Part shown: piece by piece, positions 55,794 through 64,000 of the stretch
Layout: each line of letters starts with the position of its first letter
Position numbering within the stretch: the stretch's first letter is position 1
NCBI RefSeq assembly: GCF_001567565.1
Contig: NZ_LSSW01000022.1
Coordinates: forward strand, 248,001-312,000
Reading direction: 5' to 3'
Origin: Ectopseudomonas composti
Lineage (GTDB): Bacteria; Pseudomonadota; Gammaproteobacteria; Pseudomonadales; Pseudomonadaceae
DNA: 64,000 nucleotides
Made by a program: the position numbers and the translations under genes
Notes under the pieces: model-generated
Told to the model about the DNA's origin: nothing
What the model saw: only the letters and a program-made list of their open reading frames with translations
Database searches by the model: none

Positions 55794-58700
55794 CCCGGCG
55801 ACTGCTGAAATGGCTGGCCGGCGGCGTGCTCGCCCTGGTGTTGCTGCTCGTCGCGGCTCTGTGGGCACTGCTCGGTACCCAGGGCGGCAGCCGTTGGTTG
55901 CTGGCGCAGGTGCCTGGCCTGCAGGTCGATAACTTCGCAGGGCGTTTGGGCGGCGCCTGGCAGGCCGATGCGCTGCGCTGGCAGCAGGGTGACATGCGTG
56001 TGGAGCTGCAGCAGCCGGACATGGCCTGGTCGCCTGCCTGCCTGCTGCGACTGACCTTGTGCCTGGATCGCCTGCATCTGCAGCAGGTGGCCGTGACCCT
56101 GCCGCAGAGCGGGGAGGCCAGCGACGAGCCGTTGAGCCTGCCGAACCTCAAACTGCCGTTGCACCTGCAGCTCGGCGATATTCAGCTGGGCGAGTTGCGT
56201 CTGGACGGCCAGACGCAGCTGCGCGATCTGCAACTGGTCGCCAGCTGGAACGAGCAGGGCGTGGCGCTGCAACGCCTGGCCTTGCAGCGCGATGACCTGA
56301 GTCTGGAGCTCAGTGGCCAGCTGACGCCACAGGGCGACTGGCCGCTGGCCCTGAGCGGCCGCCTGCAGTTACCGGAGGTCGATGGCAAGGCCTGGCAGGT
56401 GGCGCTGCAGGTGGGGGGCGATGTGCAACGCAGCCTGACGATCGGGGCCGATAGCCGCGGTTATCTCGACGCTCGTCTCGACGGGCAGGTGCAGCTGCTG
56501 GCCGAGCATCTGCCAGCCGAGCTGCGCCTGACCAGTCGCGACTTCCAGGCCAGTAGCGCCTTGCCGCCAACCCTGCGCCTGCAGGATCTGCAACTGCAAG
56601 CCAAAGGCGACCTTGCGGCTGGCTATCGCATCGACGGCAGCGCCAATCTGCCGGCCGAACAGGCGCCGATGCCACTGCAACTCAATGCGCGCGTGGACGC
56701 CGCTGGTGCTGACATCGAGTCGCTGCGTATTCAGGCCGAAGAGCAGCACCTGCAGGTCAAGGGCAAACTGGCCTGGAACGAGGCCTTCAGCGCCGATGCG
56801 CAGCTGGACTGGTTGGACTTTCCCTGGCAACGCCTGTACCCGCTGTACCAGCCGCCACCGGTGGCTTTGCGCAACTTGCAGGCCGAGGTCAGCTACAGCC
56901 AAGGCAACTATCTGGGCAACTTCGCTGCGCAACTGCAGGGGCCGGCCGGTGAGTTCAGCCTGAGCAGTCCGCTCAGCGGCGATCATGGCCAGGTCAGCCT
57001 GCCGCAATTGCAGCTGCTGGCGGGACAGGGGCGCGCCGAAGGGGTGGTCAAGGTCGGCTTCGCCGACGGCATCGACTGGCAGGCCATGCTGCAGCTGAGC
57101 GACCTCGACCCCGGTTACTGGCTGGCGCAAATGCCGGGTAATCTGGCTGGCCCGCTGAACACCTCGGGTCGCTTCAACGCCGGTGCATTGCAGGCCAAGG
57201 CCGATATCGACCTCAATGGCCGTCTGCGCGGCCAGCCGGCGCAATTGCAGGTGCAGGGCGCCGGTAGCGGTGAGCAGTGGCAGCTGCAAAGGCTGCTGGT
57301 GCGTCTGGGCGATAACCGCGTCAGCGGGCAGGGCGCGCTTGACCAACGCTTGCGAGGTCAGTTGCAACTGGCCTTGCCACGCCTGGGTCAGCTCTGGCCG
57401 GGCCTGCAAGGTCAGGTGCAGGGGCAGCTGTCGCTGGCCGGTTCGCTACAGGCGCCGCAGGGCCAGCTTGCGCTGAGTGGGGAGCGGTTGGCCTTCGGCG
57501 ACCCCAGTCTGCGCCGCCTGCAGTTGGACGCGACGCTGGATGCCCGACAGCAGGCGCGTGTCGGTTTGAATCTGCGCGGTATCCGTATCGGCGACACCTA
57601 CCTCGGGCGGCTGCAGGCTGATGGCCGTGGCGATCAGCGGCGCCAGGCGCTGGATATCGATCTGCAAGGCCCGTTGCTGCACCTGGCCCTGGCCCTGGAC
57701 GGCAATTTGAGCGAGCAGGGTGATTGGCGTGGGCGTATCGCCACTGGCCGCGTACAGAGCGGCGGCCAGGACTGGCAGCTGCAGCAGGCCGCGAGCCTGG
57801 AGCGCCTGGCCAGTGGTCGCCTGAACCTGGGCGCGCATTGCTGGCAGTCCGGCGATGCCAGTCTCTGCGGCGGCCAGCAGCGCCTGATGCCGCAACCGAG
57901 CCTGGACTGGCGCCTGCAGAACTTCCCCCTGGCCAGCCTGCAGCCCTGGCTGCCCGAGGATTTCGCCTGGCAGGGGCGCCTGGACGGTCAGTTGAAAATC
58001 GAGCTGCCCGAAAGCGGCCCCAACGGCCAGATCACGCTCGATGCGGGCGGCGGCAACCTGCGCATTCGCCAGCCGGATGAAGAGCGATGGCTGGACTTCC
58101 CCTACGACAGCCTGCGTCTGGACAGCACCCTGCGCCCACAGCGGGTGGACAGCGAGCTGCGTTTTGTCAGCGAGCGTCTGGGCGACCTGGCGTTGCAGGC
58201 TCGTATCGATCCGCGCCCGGCGAACAAACCGGTCAGCGGCGAGTTCCGCCTGAGCGGCTTCGACCTGGCCGTGCTGCGTCCCTTCGTGCCCATGGCGGAC
58301 AAGCTCGAAGGCAAGCTGCAGGGTAACGGCAATATCGGCGGCCACCTGTTGGCACCGCAGATCAACGGCCAACTGCGCCTGGATGGTGGTGAGCTGTCCG
58401 GCAGCCAGTTGCCGGTCAGTCTGGAGGGTTTGCAGCTGCAAGCGTTGATCGCCGGCGAACAGGTGCAGCTGTCGGGCGACTGGCGCAGTGGCGAGCAGGG
58501 CCGTGGCAGCTTGCGCGGCCAGCTGACCTGGGCCCAGGGGCTGAGTGGCGATCTGGCGCTGCAGGGGCAGCGCCTGCCGGTCAAGGTCGAGCCCTATGCC
58601 GAGCTGGAGGTCGAGCCCGATCTGAAGCTGCAGTTGCGTGACCAGCACATGGCCGTCAGCGGCAAGGTCGGCGTGCCGCGCGGCTTGATCAGCGTGCGGG

Positions 58701-59470
58701 AGCTGCCGCCGTCGACGGTGAAGGTGTCCGCTGACGCGCGGGTGGTCGGCCGTGATACCCCACAAGCCGAACCAGGCCTGGGTATGGCCATGGATGTCGA
58801 TGTCGACGTCGGCCAGGACAAGCTGGCGTTCAGCGGGTTCGGCTTGAGCGCCGACCTTCGTGGGCGCGTGCACATCGGTGACAACCTCGATACTCGCGGT
58901 GAGCTGGATCTGGTCAACGGCCGCTATCGTGCCTATGGTCAGCGCCTGAGCATACGCCGCGCGCGTTTGCTGTTCACCGGGCCGATCGATCAGCCATTTC
59001 TCGATGTCGAGGCGATTCGCCGCGTCGACACGGTCGTCGCCGGCATTCGTCTGTCCGGTAGCGCTGATCAGCCCAACACCACGGTCTTTTCCGAACCGGC
59101 CATGAGCCAGGAGCAGGCGCTGTCCTATCTGGTGCTGGGGCGACCATTGGGGCAGAGCTCGGGTGACAACAACATGCTCGGTCAGGCTGCGCTGGCGCTC
59201 GGCCTGGCCGGAAGCAGTTCGCTCACCACCAGCCTGGCCAATCGCCTGGGCATTCAGGATTTCCAGCTCGATACCGAAGGCAGTGGGGTGACCACCAGCG
59301 TGGTAGCCAGCGGCAATATCACCGAGCGTTTGAGTCTGCGTTACGGCGTGGGTGTGTTCGAGCCGGCCAACACCATCGCCCTGCGTTATGAACTCAGTCG
59401 ACGCCTGTACCTGGAGGCCGCCAGCGGCCTGGCCAGTTCGCTCGACCTGTTCTATCGGCGGGATTTCTGA
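55790..59470 (+). CDS. tamB: Translocation and assembly module subunit TamB
   Basis: A 1226-residue AsmA-like protein with one N-terminal inner-membrane helix (about 8-28), a very long beta-rich periplasmic groove of repeated short strands, and the C-terminal DUF490/TamB domain (about 900-1226), ending in an aromatic residue as needed for outer-membrane contact. It carries lipid between membranes with TamA. ATG 55790 overlaps the tamA stop. Length is normal for the family (E. coli 1259). Confidence 0.95.
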   Translation: MTRRLLKWLAGGVLALVLLLVAALWALLGTQGGSRWLLAQVPGLQVDNFAGRLGGAWQADALRWQQGDMRVELQQPDMAWSPACLLRLTLCLDRLHLQQVAVTLPQSGEASDEPLSLPNLKLPLHLQLGDIQLGELRLDGQTQLRDLQLVASWNEQGVALQRLALQRDDLSLELSGQLTPQGDWPLALSGRLQLPEVDGKAWQVALQVGGDVQRSLTIGADSRGYLDARLDGQVQLLAEHLPAELRLTSRDFQASSALPPTLRLQDLQLQAKGDLAAGYRIDGSANLPAEQAPMPLQLNARVDAAGADIESLRIQAEEQHLQVKGKLAWNEAFSADAQLDWLDFPWQRLYPLYQPPPVALRNLQAEVSYSQGNYLGNFAAQLQGPAGEFSLSSPLSGDHGQVSLPQLQLLAGQGRAEGVVKVGFADGIDWQAMLQLSDLDPGYWLAQMPGNLAGPLNTSGRFNAGALQAKADIDLNGRLRGQPAQLQVQGAGSGEQWQLQRLLVRLGDNRVSGQGALDQRLRGQLQLALPRLGQLWPGLQGQVQGQLSLAGSLQAPQGQLALSGERLAFGDPSLRRLQLDATLDARQQARVGLNLRGIRIGDTYLGRLQADGRGDQRRQALDIDLQGPLLHLALALDGNLSEQGDWRGRIATGRVQSGGQDWQLQQAASLERLASGRLNLGAHCWQSGDASLCGGQQRLMPQPSLDWRLQNFPLASLQPWLPEDFAWQGRLDGQLKIELPESGPNGQITLDAGGGNLRIRQPDEERWLDFPYDSLRLDSTLRPQRVDSELRFVSERLGDLALQARIDPRPANKPVSGEFRLSGFDLAVLRPFVPMADKLEGKLQGNGNIGGHLLAPQINGQLRLDGGELSGSQLPVSLEGLQLQALIAGEQVQLSGDWRSGEQGRGSLRGQLTWAQGLSGDLALQGQRLPVKVEPYAELEVEPDLKLQLRDQHMAVSGKVGVPRGLISVRELPPSTVKVSADARVVGRDTPQAEPGLGMAMDVDVDVGQDKLAFSGFGLSADLRGRVHIGDNLDTRGELDLVNGRYRAYGQRLSIRRARLLFTGPIDQPFLDVEAIRRVDTVVAGIRLSGSADQPNTTVFSEPAMSQEQALSYLVLGRPLGQSSGDNNMLGQAALALGLAGSSSLTTSLANRLGIQDFQLDTEGSGVTTSVVASGNITERLSLRYGVGVFEPANTIALRYELSRRLYLEAASGLASSLDLFYRRDF

Positions 59471-59644
59471 TGGCTGCGCGATATTTCGCTAAATCCCTAC
59501 AGGGCCTCGGGTGTATCGGCAGCGCTTCTGCGCTAGTCTGGACGGATGGTCGGGCCGTGACCTGCCATTCGATGGAGCATTCGCCACGGCGAACCCGATG
59601 TCACACATTTGCCCTTCAACTCCCTGAACGATAAGGAAACTCTC

Positions 59645-60145
59645 ATGGCGCAAGTCACTCTCAAAGGCAACCCGGTGCAGGTCGACGGTCAACTGCCGCA
59701 GGCCGGCCAACAGGCTCCGGCTTTCAGCCTGGTCGCTGGCGACCTGAGCGACGTCACCCTGGCCAGCCTTGCCGGCAAGCGCAAGGTGCTGAACATCTTC
59801 CCGAGCGTCGATACCCCGACCTGTGCCACCTCCGTGCGCACGTTCAACACCGAAGCCAGCCAGCTGAACAACACCGTGGTGCTGTGCATCTCCGCTGACC
59901 TGCCGTTCGCCCAGGCGCGCTTCTGCGGTGCCGAAGGCCTGGAAAACGTGGTCAATCTGTCCACCCTGCGTGGTGTCGAGTTCCTCAAGAACTACGGCGT
60001 GGCCATTGCCAGCGGCCCGCTGGTCGGTCTGGCCGCGCGTGCCGTGGTGGTTCTGGATGAAAGCGACAAGGTGCTGCACAGCGAGCTGGTTGGCGAGATC
60101 GCCGACGAGCCAAACTATGCCGCTGCCCTGGCTGTGCTGAAGTAA
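59645..60145 (+). CDS. tpx: Thiol peroxidase
   Basis: A 166-residue atypical 2-Cys peroxiredoxin. Peroxidatic Cys60 is in [10 protein letters not shown] and resolving Cys94 in A-R-F-C-G-A-E-G, one residue off E. coli Tpx numbering. It reduces alkyl hydroperoxides using thioredoxin. AAGGAAA lies 7 bases before ATG 59645. Own transcription unit with a terminator; place corresponds to PA2532 upstream of muxABC. Confidence 0.97.
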   Translation: MAQVTLKGNPVQVDGQLPQAGQQAPAFSLVAGDLSDVTLASLAGKRKVLNIFPSVDTPTCATSVRTFNTEASQLNNTVVLCISADLPFAQARFCGAEGLENVVNLSTLRGVEFLKNYGVAIASGPLVGLAARAVVVLDESDKVLHSELVGEIADEPNYAAALAVLK

Positions 60146-60164
60146 CGCACTGCTGGTGTTGCAG

Positions 60165-60190
60165 AACGGCCTGCCTAGCAGGCCGTTTTT
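60165..60190 (+). terminator. Rho-independent terminator after tpx
   Basis: AACGGCCTGC (60165-60174), loop CTA, GCAGGCCGTT (60178-60187), then TTT: a 10-bp stem with T-run 19 bases after the tpx stop. Confidence 0.93.
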
Positions 60191-60383
60191 ATTTGTGCCT
60201 CAAAAAACGCCTGGAGCGTTTTTTGACGTCGCCCGCGACGGCCCGAAGGGTGGCCGCCAGGGATGGCTGGACACAAACAGTTAGTAACGTAAGGGGAGCG
60301 TAAAAAGCGGGTAAATAGGCTTTGCTTGACGCGGGCCAGTGACTATCGTTCCGACTCCCACCAAAAGTGACCGCGCGCCTGCC

Positions 60384-61601
60384 ATGTCGAATGCTTCTTC
60401 GTCCTCCTCGAACACCTCCCGCCAATGGCTGATCGGCCTGACGCTGCTCGCCGTGCTGCTACTGCTGCTCTGGTGGTTCTGGCCGAGCGGACCGCAAAGC
60501 CAGCAGATGGGGCGTGGTCGTTTCGGTGACATGGGGCCGGTACCGGTGCGTGTGGCCGAGGTCGAGCAGGGCGAGTTCGCCATCGAGCTCAAGGCGCTCG
60601 GCACCGTCACCTCCTACAACACGGTCAATGTGCGCTCGCGAGTCGACGGCGAGTTGGTCAAGGTGCTGTTCGATGAGGGGCAGCAGGTCAAGGCCGGCGA
60701 TTTGCTGGCGGTGATCGATCCGCGCCCTTATCAGGTCGCATTGCAGCAGGCGCAGGGGGCGCTGCAGGAAAATCAGGCGCAACTGAAGAACGCCGAGCTG
60801 GATCTGCAGCGCTACAAAGGCCTGTACGCCGAGGACAGCATCGCCAAGCAGACCCTGGATACCCAGGAGGCTCTGGTCAATCAGTATCGTGGCAGCCTGC
60901 AGAGCAACCAGGCCGATGTCGCCACGGCCAAGTTGAACCTCGACTTTACCCAGATCCGCGCGCCCATCGATGGCCGCCTGGGGTTGCGGCAGCTGGATGT
61001 CGGCAACCTGGTCAGCAGCGGTGATACCACGCCGCTGGTGGTGATCACCCAGGCCGACCCGATCGCAGTGATCTTCACCATTCCCGAGGGCGACTTGCCT
61101 GCCGTGCTGCAACGTCGTCGAGACGGCGCCACCCTGGCGGTCGAGGCCTGGGACCGTGGCGAGCGCCTGAAGCTGGCCGAGGGTGTGCTGGAGAGCCTGG
61201 ACAACCAGATCGACACCACCACAGGTACCGTCAAGCTCAAGGCGCGTTTCGACAACGCCGAGCAGATGCTCTTTCCCAATCAGTTCGTCAACGTGCGCCT
61301 GCGCGTCGACACCCGTGAGGCGGCCACCATCATTCCGTCCGCTGCAGTGCAGTTCGGCACCCAGGGCACCTTCGTCTATGTGGTCGACCGCGACAACAAG
61401 GTGAGCATCCGCCCGGTTACCGTGTTGGCCAGCGATGCCGAGCGCAGCATGGTCAACGACAGTGTGCAGCGGGGCGAGCGGCTGGTGACGGAAGGCACCG
61501 ACCGCCTGCGTGATGGCAGCGAGGTGGACGTGGTCGCACCGAATGCGGCGCAGCCGACGCAGGCTGAGCCTGGCCAGGCCACCATGCAGAGCGGCGCATG
61601 A
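60384..61601 (+). CDS. muxA: RND efflux periplasmic adaptor MuxA
   Basis: A 405-residue membrane-fusion protein of an MdtABC-type tripartite pump. N-terminal inner-membrane anchor (about 15-36), lipoyl half-motif around [12 protein letters not shown], coiled-coil hairpin about 90-170, second lipoyl part [10 protein letters not shown], and beta-barrel. It links MuxB/MuxC to the outer-membrane channel. Start ATG 60384 is chosen; a GTG at 60339 is possible and neither has a strong ribosome site. Stop overlaps muxB by ATGA. Order equals PA2528-PA2527. Confidence 0.93.
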   Translation: MSNASSSSSNTSRQWLIGLTLLAVLLLLLWWFWPSGPQSQQMGRGRFGDMGPVPVRVAEVEQGEFAIELKALGTVTSYNTVNVRSRVDGELVKVLFDEGQQVKAGDLLAVIDPRPYQVALQQAQGALQENQAQLKNAELDLQRYKGLYAEDSIAKQTLDTQEALVNQYRGSLQSNQADVATAKLNLDFTQIRAPIDGRLGLRQLDVGNLVSSGDTTPLVVITQADPIAVIFTIPEGDLPAVLQRRRDGATLAVEAWDRGERLKLAEGVLESLDNQIDTTTGTVKLKARFDNAEQMLFPNQFVNVRLRVDTREAATIIPSAAVQFGTQGTFVYVVDRDNKVSIRPVTVLASDAERSMVNDSVQRGERLVTEGTDRLRDGSEVDVVAPNAAQPTQAEPGQATMQSGA

Positions 61602-64000
61602 ACATTTCGCGGCCCTTCATCCTGCGGCCGGTCGCTACCACGCTGTTGATGGTGGCGATCTTCCTCAGCGGCCTGATCGCCTACCGACTGCTGCCGGTGT
61701 CGGCGCTGCCGGAGGTGGACTACCCGACCATCCGCGTGCTGACCCTGTATCCAGGCGCCAGCCCGGATGTGATGACCAGCGCCGTGACCGCGCCGCTGGA
61801 GCGCCAGTTCGGGCAGATGGCCGGGCTCAAGCAGATGTCCTCGACCAGCTCGGGCGGCGCTTCGGTGATCACCCTGCGCTTCAATCTCGATGTCTCGCTG
61901 GCGGTGGCCGAGCAGGAAGTGCAGGCGGCGATCAACGCGGCGAGCAACCTCTTGCCTGGCGACCTGCCGGCGCCGCCGGTGTACAACAAGGTCAACCCCG
62001 CTGACACACCGGTGCTGACCCTGGCGGTGAGCTCAAAGACGATGCCATTACCGCAGGTCAACGACCTGGTCGATACCCGCCTGGCGCAGAAGCTGGCGCA
62101 AACCAGTGGCGTCGGCCTGGTGACCCTGGCTGGCGGGCAACGCCCTGCCGTGCGCATTCGCGTCAACCCGGAGGCGCTCGCGTCTTATGGCCTGAGCCTG
62201 GCCGACGTGCGTAGCCTGATCACGGCCAGCAACGTCAACCAGCCCAAGGGCAACTTCGACGGGCCGACACGGGTTTCCCAACTCGACGCCAACGACCAGT
62301 TGAAGTCGGTCGAGGAATATCGCGAGCTGATCCTCAACTACGAGAACGGCTCGGCATTACGCCTGAAAGATGTCGCCGAGATCATCGACGGCGCCGAGAA
62401 CGAGCGCCTGGCTGCCTGGGCCAATCGCAACCAGGCGGTACTGGTGAACGTGCAGCGCCAACCCGGCGCCAACGTCATCGATGTGGTTGACCGCATCCAG
62501 ACCCTGCTGCCACACCTGACCGAAGGCCTGCCGGCCAGCGTCGAGGTCAAGGTGCTCACTGATCGCACCCAGACCATCCGCGCTGCCGTACGCGATGTGC
62601 AGCACGAGCTGCTACTGGCCATCGCCCTGGTGGTGATGGTGACCTTCCTGTTCCTGCGCAAGCTGTCGGCGACCCTGATTCCGTCCATCGTCGTGCCGCT
62701 GTCGCTGATCGGCACCTTCGGCGTGATGTACCTGGCCGGTTTCACCATCAACAACCTGACGCTGATGGCGCTGACCATCGCCACCGGCTTCGTGGTCGAC
62801 GATGCCATCGTCATGCTGGAGAACATCGCCCGTCATCTGGAGGAGGGCGAAACGCCGCTCAACGCTGCGCTCAAGGGCGCCCGGCAGATCGGCTTCACCC
62901 TGGTCTCGCTGACCCTGTCGCTAATCGCCGTGCTGATTCCGCTGCTGTTCATGGCCGATGTGGTGGGGCGGCTGTTCCGTGAGTTCGCCATCACCCTGGC
63001 GGTGGCCATCCTGATTTCCCTTGTGGTGTCGCTGACCCTCACGCCGATGATGTGCGCGCGCCTGCTCAAGGCCGAAAAGCCCGAGTCGGAAGGGCGTTTC
63101 TACCACGCGGCCGGTGGCGTGATCGACCGCATGATCGAACGCTATGGCGTGTGGCTGCAGTGGGTGCTGCGTCACCAACCGCTGACCCTGCTGGTGGCCA
63201 TGGCTACGCTGGGCCTGACCGTGCTGCTGTATCTGGCCGTGCCCAAAGGCTTCTTTCCGGTGCAGGACACCGGGGTGATCCAGGGTATTTCCGAGGCGCC
63301 GCAGTCGATTTCCTTCAGCGCAATGAGCGAGCGCCAACAACGTCTGGCCGACGTGATCCTGCATGATCCGGCTGTGGCCAGCCTGTCCTCGTCGATTGGT
63401 GTGGATGGCGATAACCCCACGCTCAACAGCGGCCGTTTGCTGATCAACCTGAAAACCCACGCCGAGCGCGATGCCACCGCCAGCGAGGTGATCGAACGCT
63501 TGCGTCCGGAGCTGGCGAAGGTTCCCGGTATCGAGTTATTCATGCAGCCGGTACAGGACCTGACCATCGAGGATCGCATCAGCCGTACCCAGTTCCAGTT
63601 CACCCTGGAGTCGCCTGACAGCCAGTTGTTGGAAACCTGGACGCCACGTCTGGTCGAGGCGCTGCGCGAGCAGCCGGAGCTGACTGATGTGGCCAGCGAT
63701 CTGCAGAACCGCGGTCTGCAGGTGTTCCTGGATATCGACCGTGACGCCGCGGCGCGTCTGGGCATCAACGTCGGCACTATCGACGATGCCTTGTATGACG
63801 CTTTTGGCCAGCGCCAGATCAGCACCATCTACACCCAGGCCAGTCAGTACCGCGTGGTGCTGGAGAGCCGCGACGGCGGGCGTATCGGCCTGGCCGCGTT
63901 GCGTCAGATTCATGTGGCCACCGGTGATGGCCAGCAGGTGCCGCTGTCATCCCTGGCGCATATCGAGGAGCGCCCGGCCAGCTTGCTGATCAACCATATC
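61598..64000 (+). CDS. muxB: RND efflux transporter MuxB (3' end missing)
   Basis: An MdtB-type RND proton-drug antiporter; 801 codons are visible of about 1040. N-terminal [17 protein letters not shown] with TM1, then the first periplasmic lobe, the TM2-TM6 group (about 335-480) containing the proton-relay pair Asp401-Asp402 in [10 protein letters not shown], then TM7 and the second periplasmic lobe, cut by the window end. MuxB works as a heteromer with MuxC and pairs with MuxA and OpmB; those genes would lie beyond the window. ATG 61598 overlaps muxA. Confidence 0.94.
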   Translation, partial: MNISRPFILRPVATTLLMVAIFLSGLIAYRLLPVSALPEVDYPTIRVLTLYPGASPDVMTSAVTAPLERQFGQMAGLKQMSSTSSGGASVITLRFNLDVSLAVAEQEVQAAINAASNLLPGDLPAPPVYNKVNPADTPVLTLAVSSKTMPLPQVNDLVDTRLAQKLAQTSGVGLVTLAGGQRPAVRIRVNPEALASYGLSLADVRSLITASNVNQPKGNFDGPTRVSQLDANDQLKSVEEYRELILNYENGSALRLKDVAEIIDGAENERLAAWANRNQAVLVNVQRQPGANVIDVVDRIQTLLPHLTEGLPASVEVKVLTDRTQTIRAAVRDVQHELLLAIALVVMVTFLFLRKLSATLIPSIVVPLSLIGTFGVMYLAGFTINNLTLMALTIATGFVVDDAIVMLENIARHLEEGETPLNAALKGARQIGFTLVSLTLSLIAVLIPLLFMADVVGRLFREFAITLAVAILISLVVSLTLTPMMCARLLKAEKPESEGRFYHAAGGVIDRMIERYGVWLQWVLRHQPLTLLVAMATLGLTVLLYLAVPKGFFPVQDTGVIQGISEAPQSISFSAMSERQQRLADVILHDPAVASLSSSIGVDGDNPTLNSGRLLINLKTHAERDATASEVIERLRPELAKVPGIELFMQPVQDLTIEDRISRTQFQFTLESPDSQLLETWTPRLVEALREQPELTDVASDLQNRGLQVFLDIDRDAAARLGINVGTIDDALYDAFGQRQISTIYTQASQYRVVLESRDGGRIGLAALRQIHVATGDGQQVPLSSLAHIEERPASLLINHI

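Overview
This 64-kb chromosomal window is GC-rich, almost fully coding, and looks like a Pseudomonas chromosome, most likely close to the P. mendocina / P. oleovorans / P. pseudoalcaligenes group. The basis is gene content and order: colRS next to a methyltransferase-kinase-dgkA operon, fabAB next to a hybrid sensor kinase and gpsA, the moxR-DUF58-tgpA block, tamAB, and tpx-muxAB. Species placement and the P. aeruginosa locus numbers quoted below are from memory, not from a search. I see no rRNA, tRNA, CRISPR array, prophage or IS transposase.

Layout. 0-5.4 kb: truncated secreted protein, pirin, OsmC-like peroxidase, soluble chemoreceptor with a C-terminal Cache-like sensor, exported amidohydrolase, DUF3859 protein. 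5.4-13 kb: envelope-stress block. colRS sits between two transcription units that each carry a ColR-type box: methyltransferase / InaA-type kinase / dgkA on the minus strand, and LTA-synthase-like transferase / PAP2 phosphatase / tyrosine-phosphatase-like protein / lipoprotein on the plus strand. 13-27.5 kb: block matching the order PA1608-PA1623 (chemoreceptor, fabB, fabA, hybrid kinase, gpsA, DUF4389, sixA, acyl-CoA ligase, thioesterase, AraC regulator, LysE exporter, two alpha/beta hydrolases, DUF4892). 27.7-33 kb: AI-2E permease, patatin, lipoprotein, flavin reductase, HBM-type chemoreceptor. 33-45.4 kb: block matching PA2875-PA2865 (moxR, DUF58, tgpA, CHAD, thioesterase, diguanylate cyclase with a periplasmic partner, membrane protein, chemoreceptor, tatD, mltF2). 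45.5-51.8 kb: DoxX, LysR regulator, acyl-CoA dehydrogenase, TerC, a small coupled ORF and a PstS-OmpA fusion. 51.9-64 kb: xthA, GNAT, tamA, tamB, tpx, muxA and truncated muxB.

The most coherent system is the ColRS block. The LTA-synthase-like transferase probably moves a phospholipid head group and leaves diacylglycerol; DgkA on the other side of colRS rephosphorylates diacylglycerol; PAP2 and periplasmic phosphatases sit in the same operon. Both units have a ColR-box-like sequence, and at each promoter the half-site TTGACG recurs exactly 22 bp away. Unsaturated fatty acid synthesis (fabAB, with a palindromic operator over its -10), acyl-CoA handling and outer-membrane assembly (tamAB) give the window a strong envelope/lipid theme, and four chemoreceptors of three different topologies add a sensing theme.

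Non-coding DNA holds the other points of interest: a 610-bp non-coding element with 27-bp terminal inverted repeats (48441-49050), and two inverted copies of a short TGTAC-ended repeat that flank the GNAT gene and share a perfect 35-bp arm (52921-52955 and 53786-53820).
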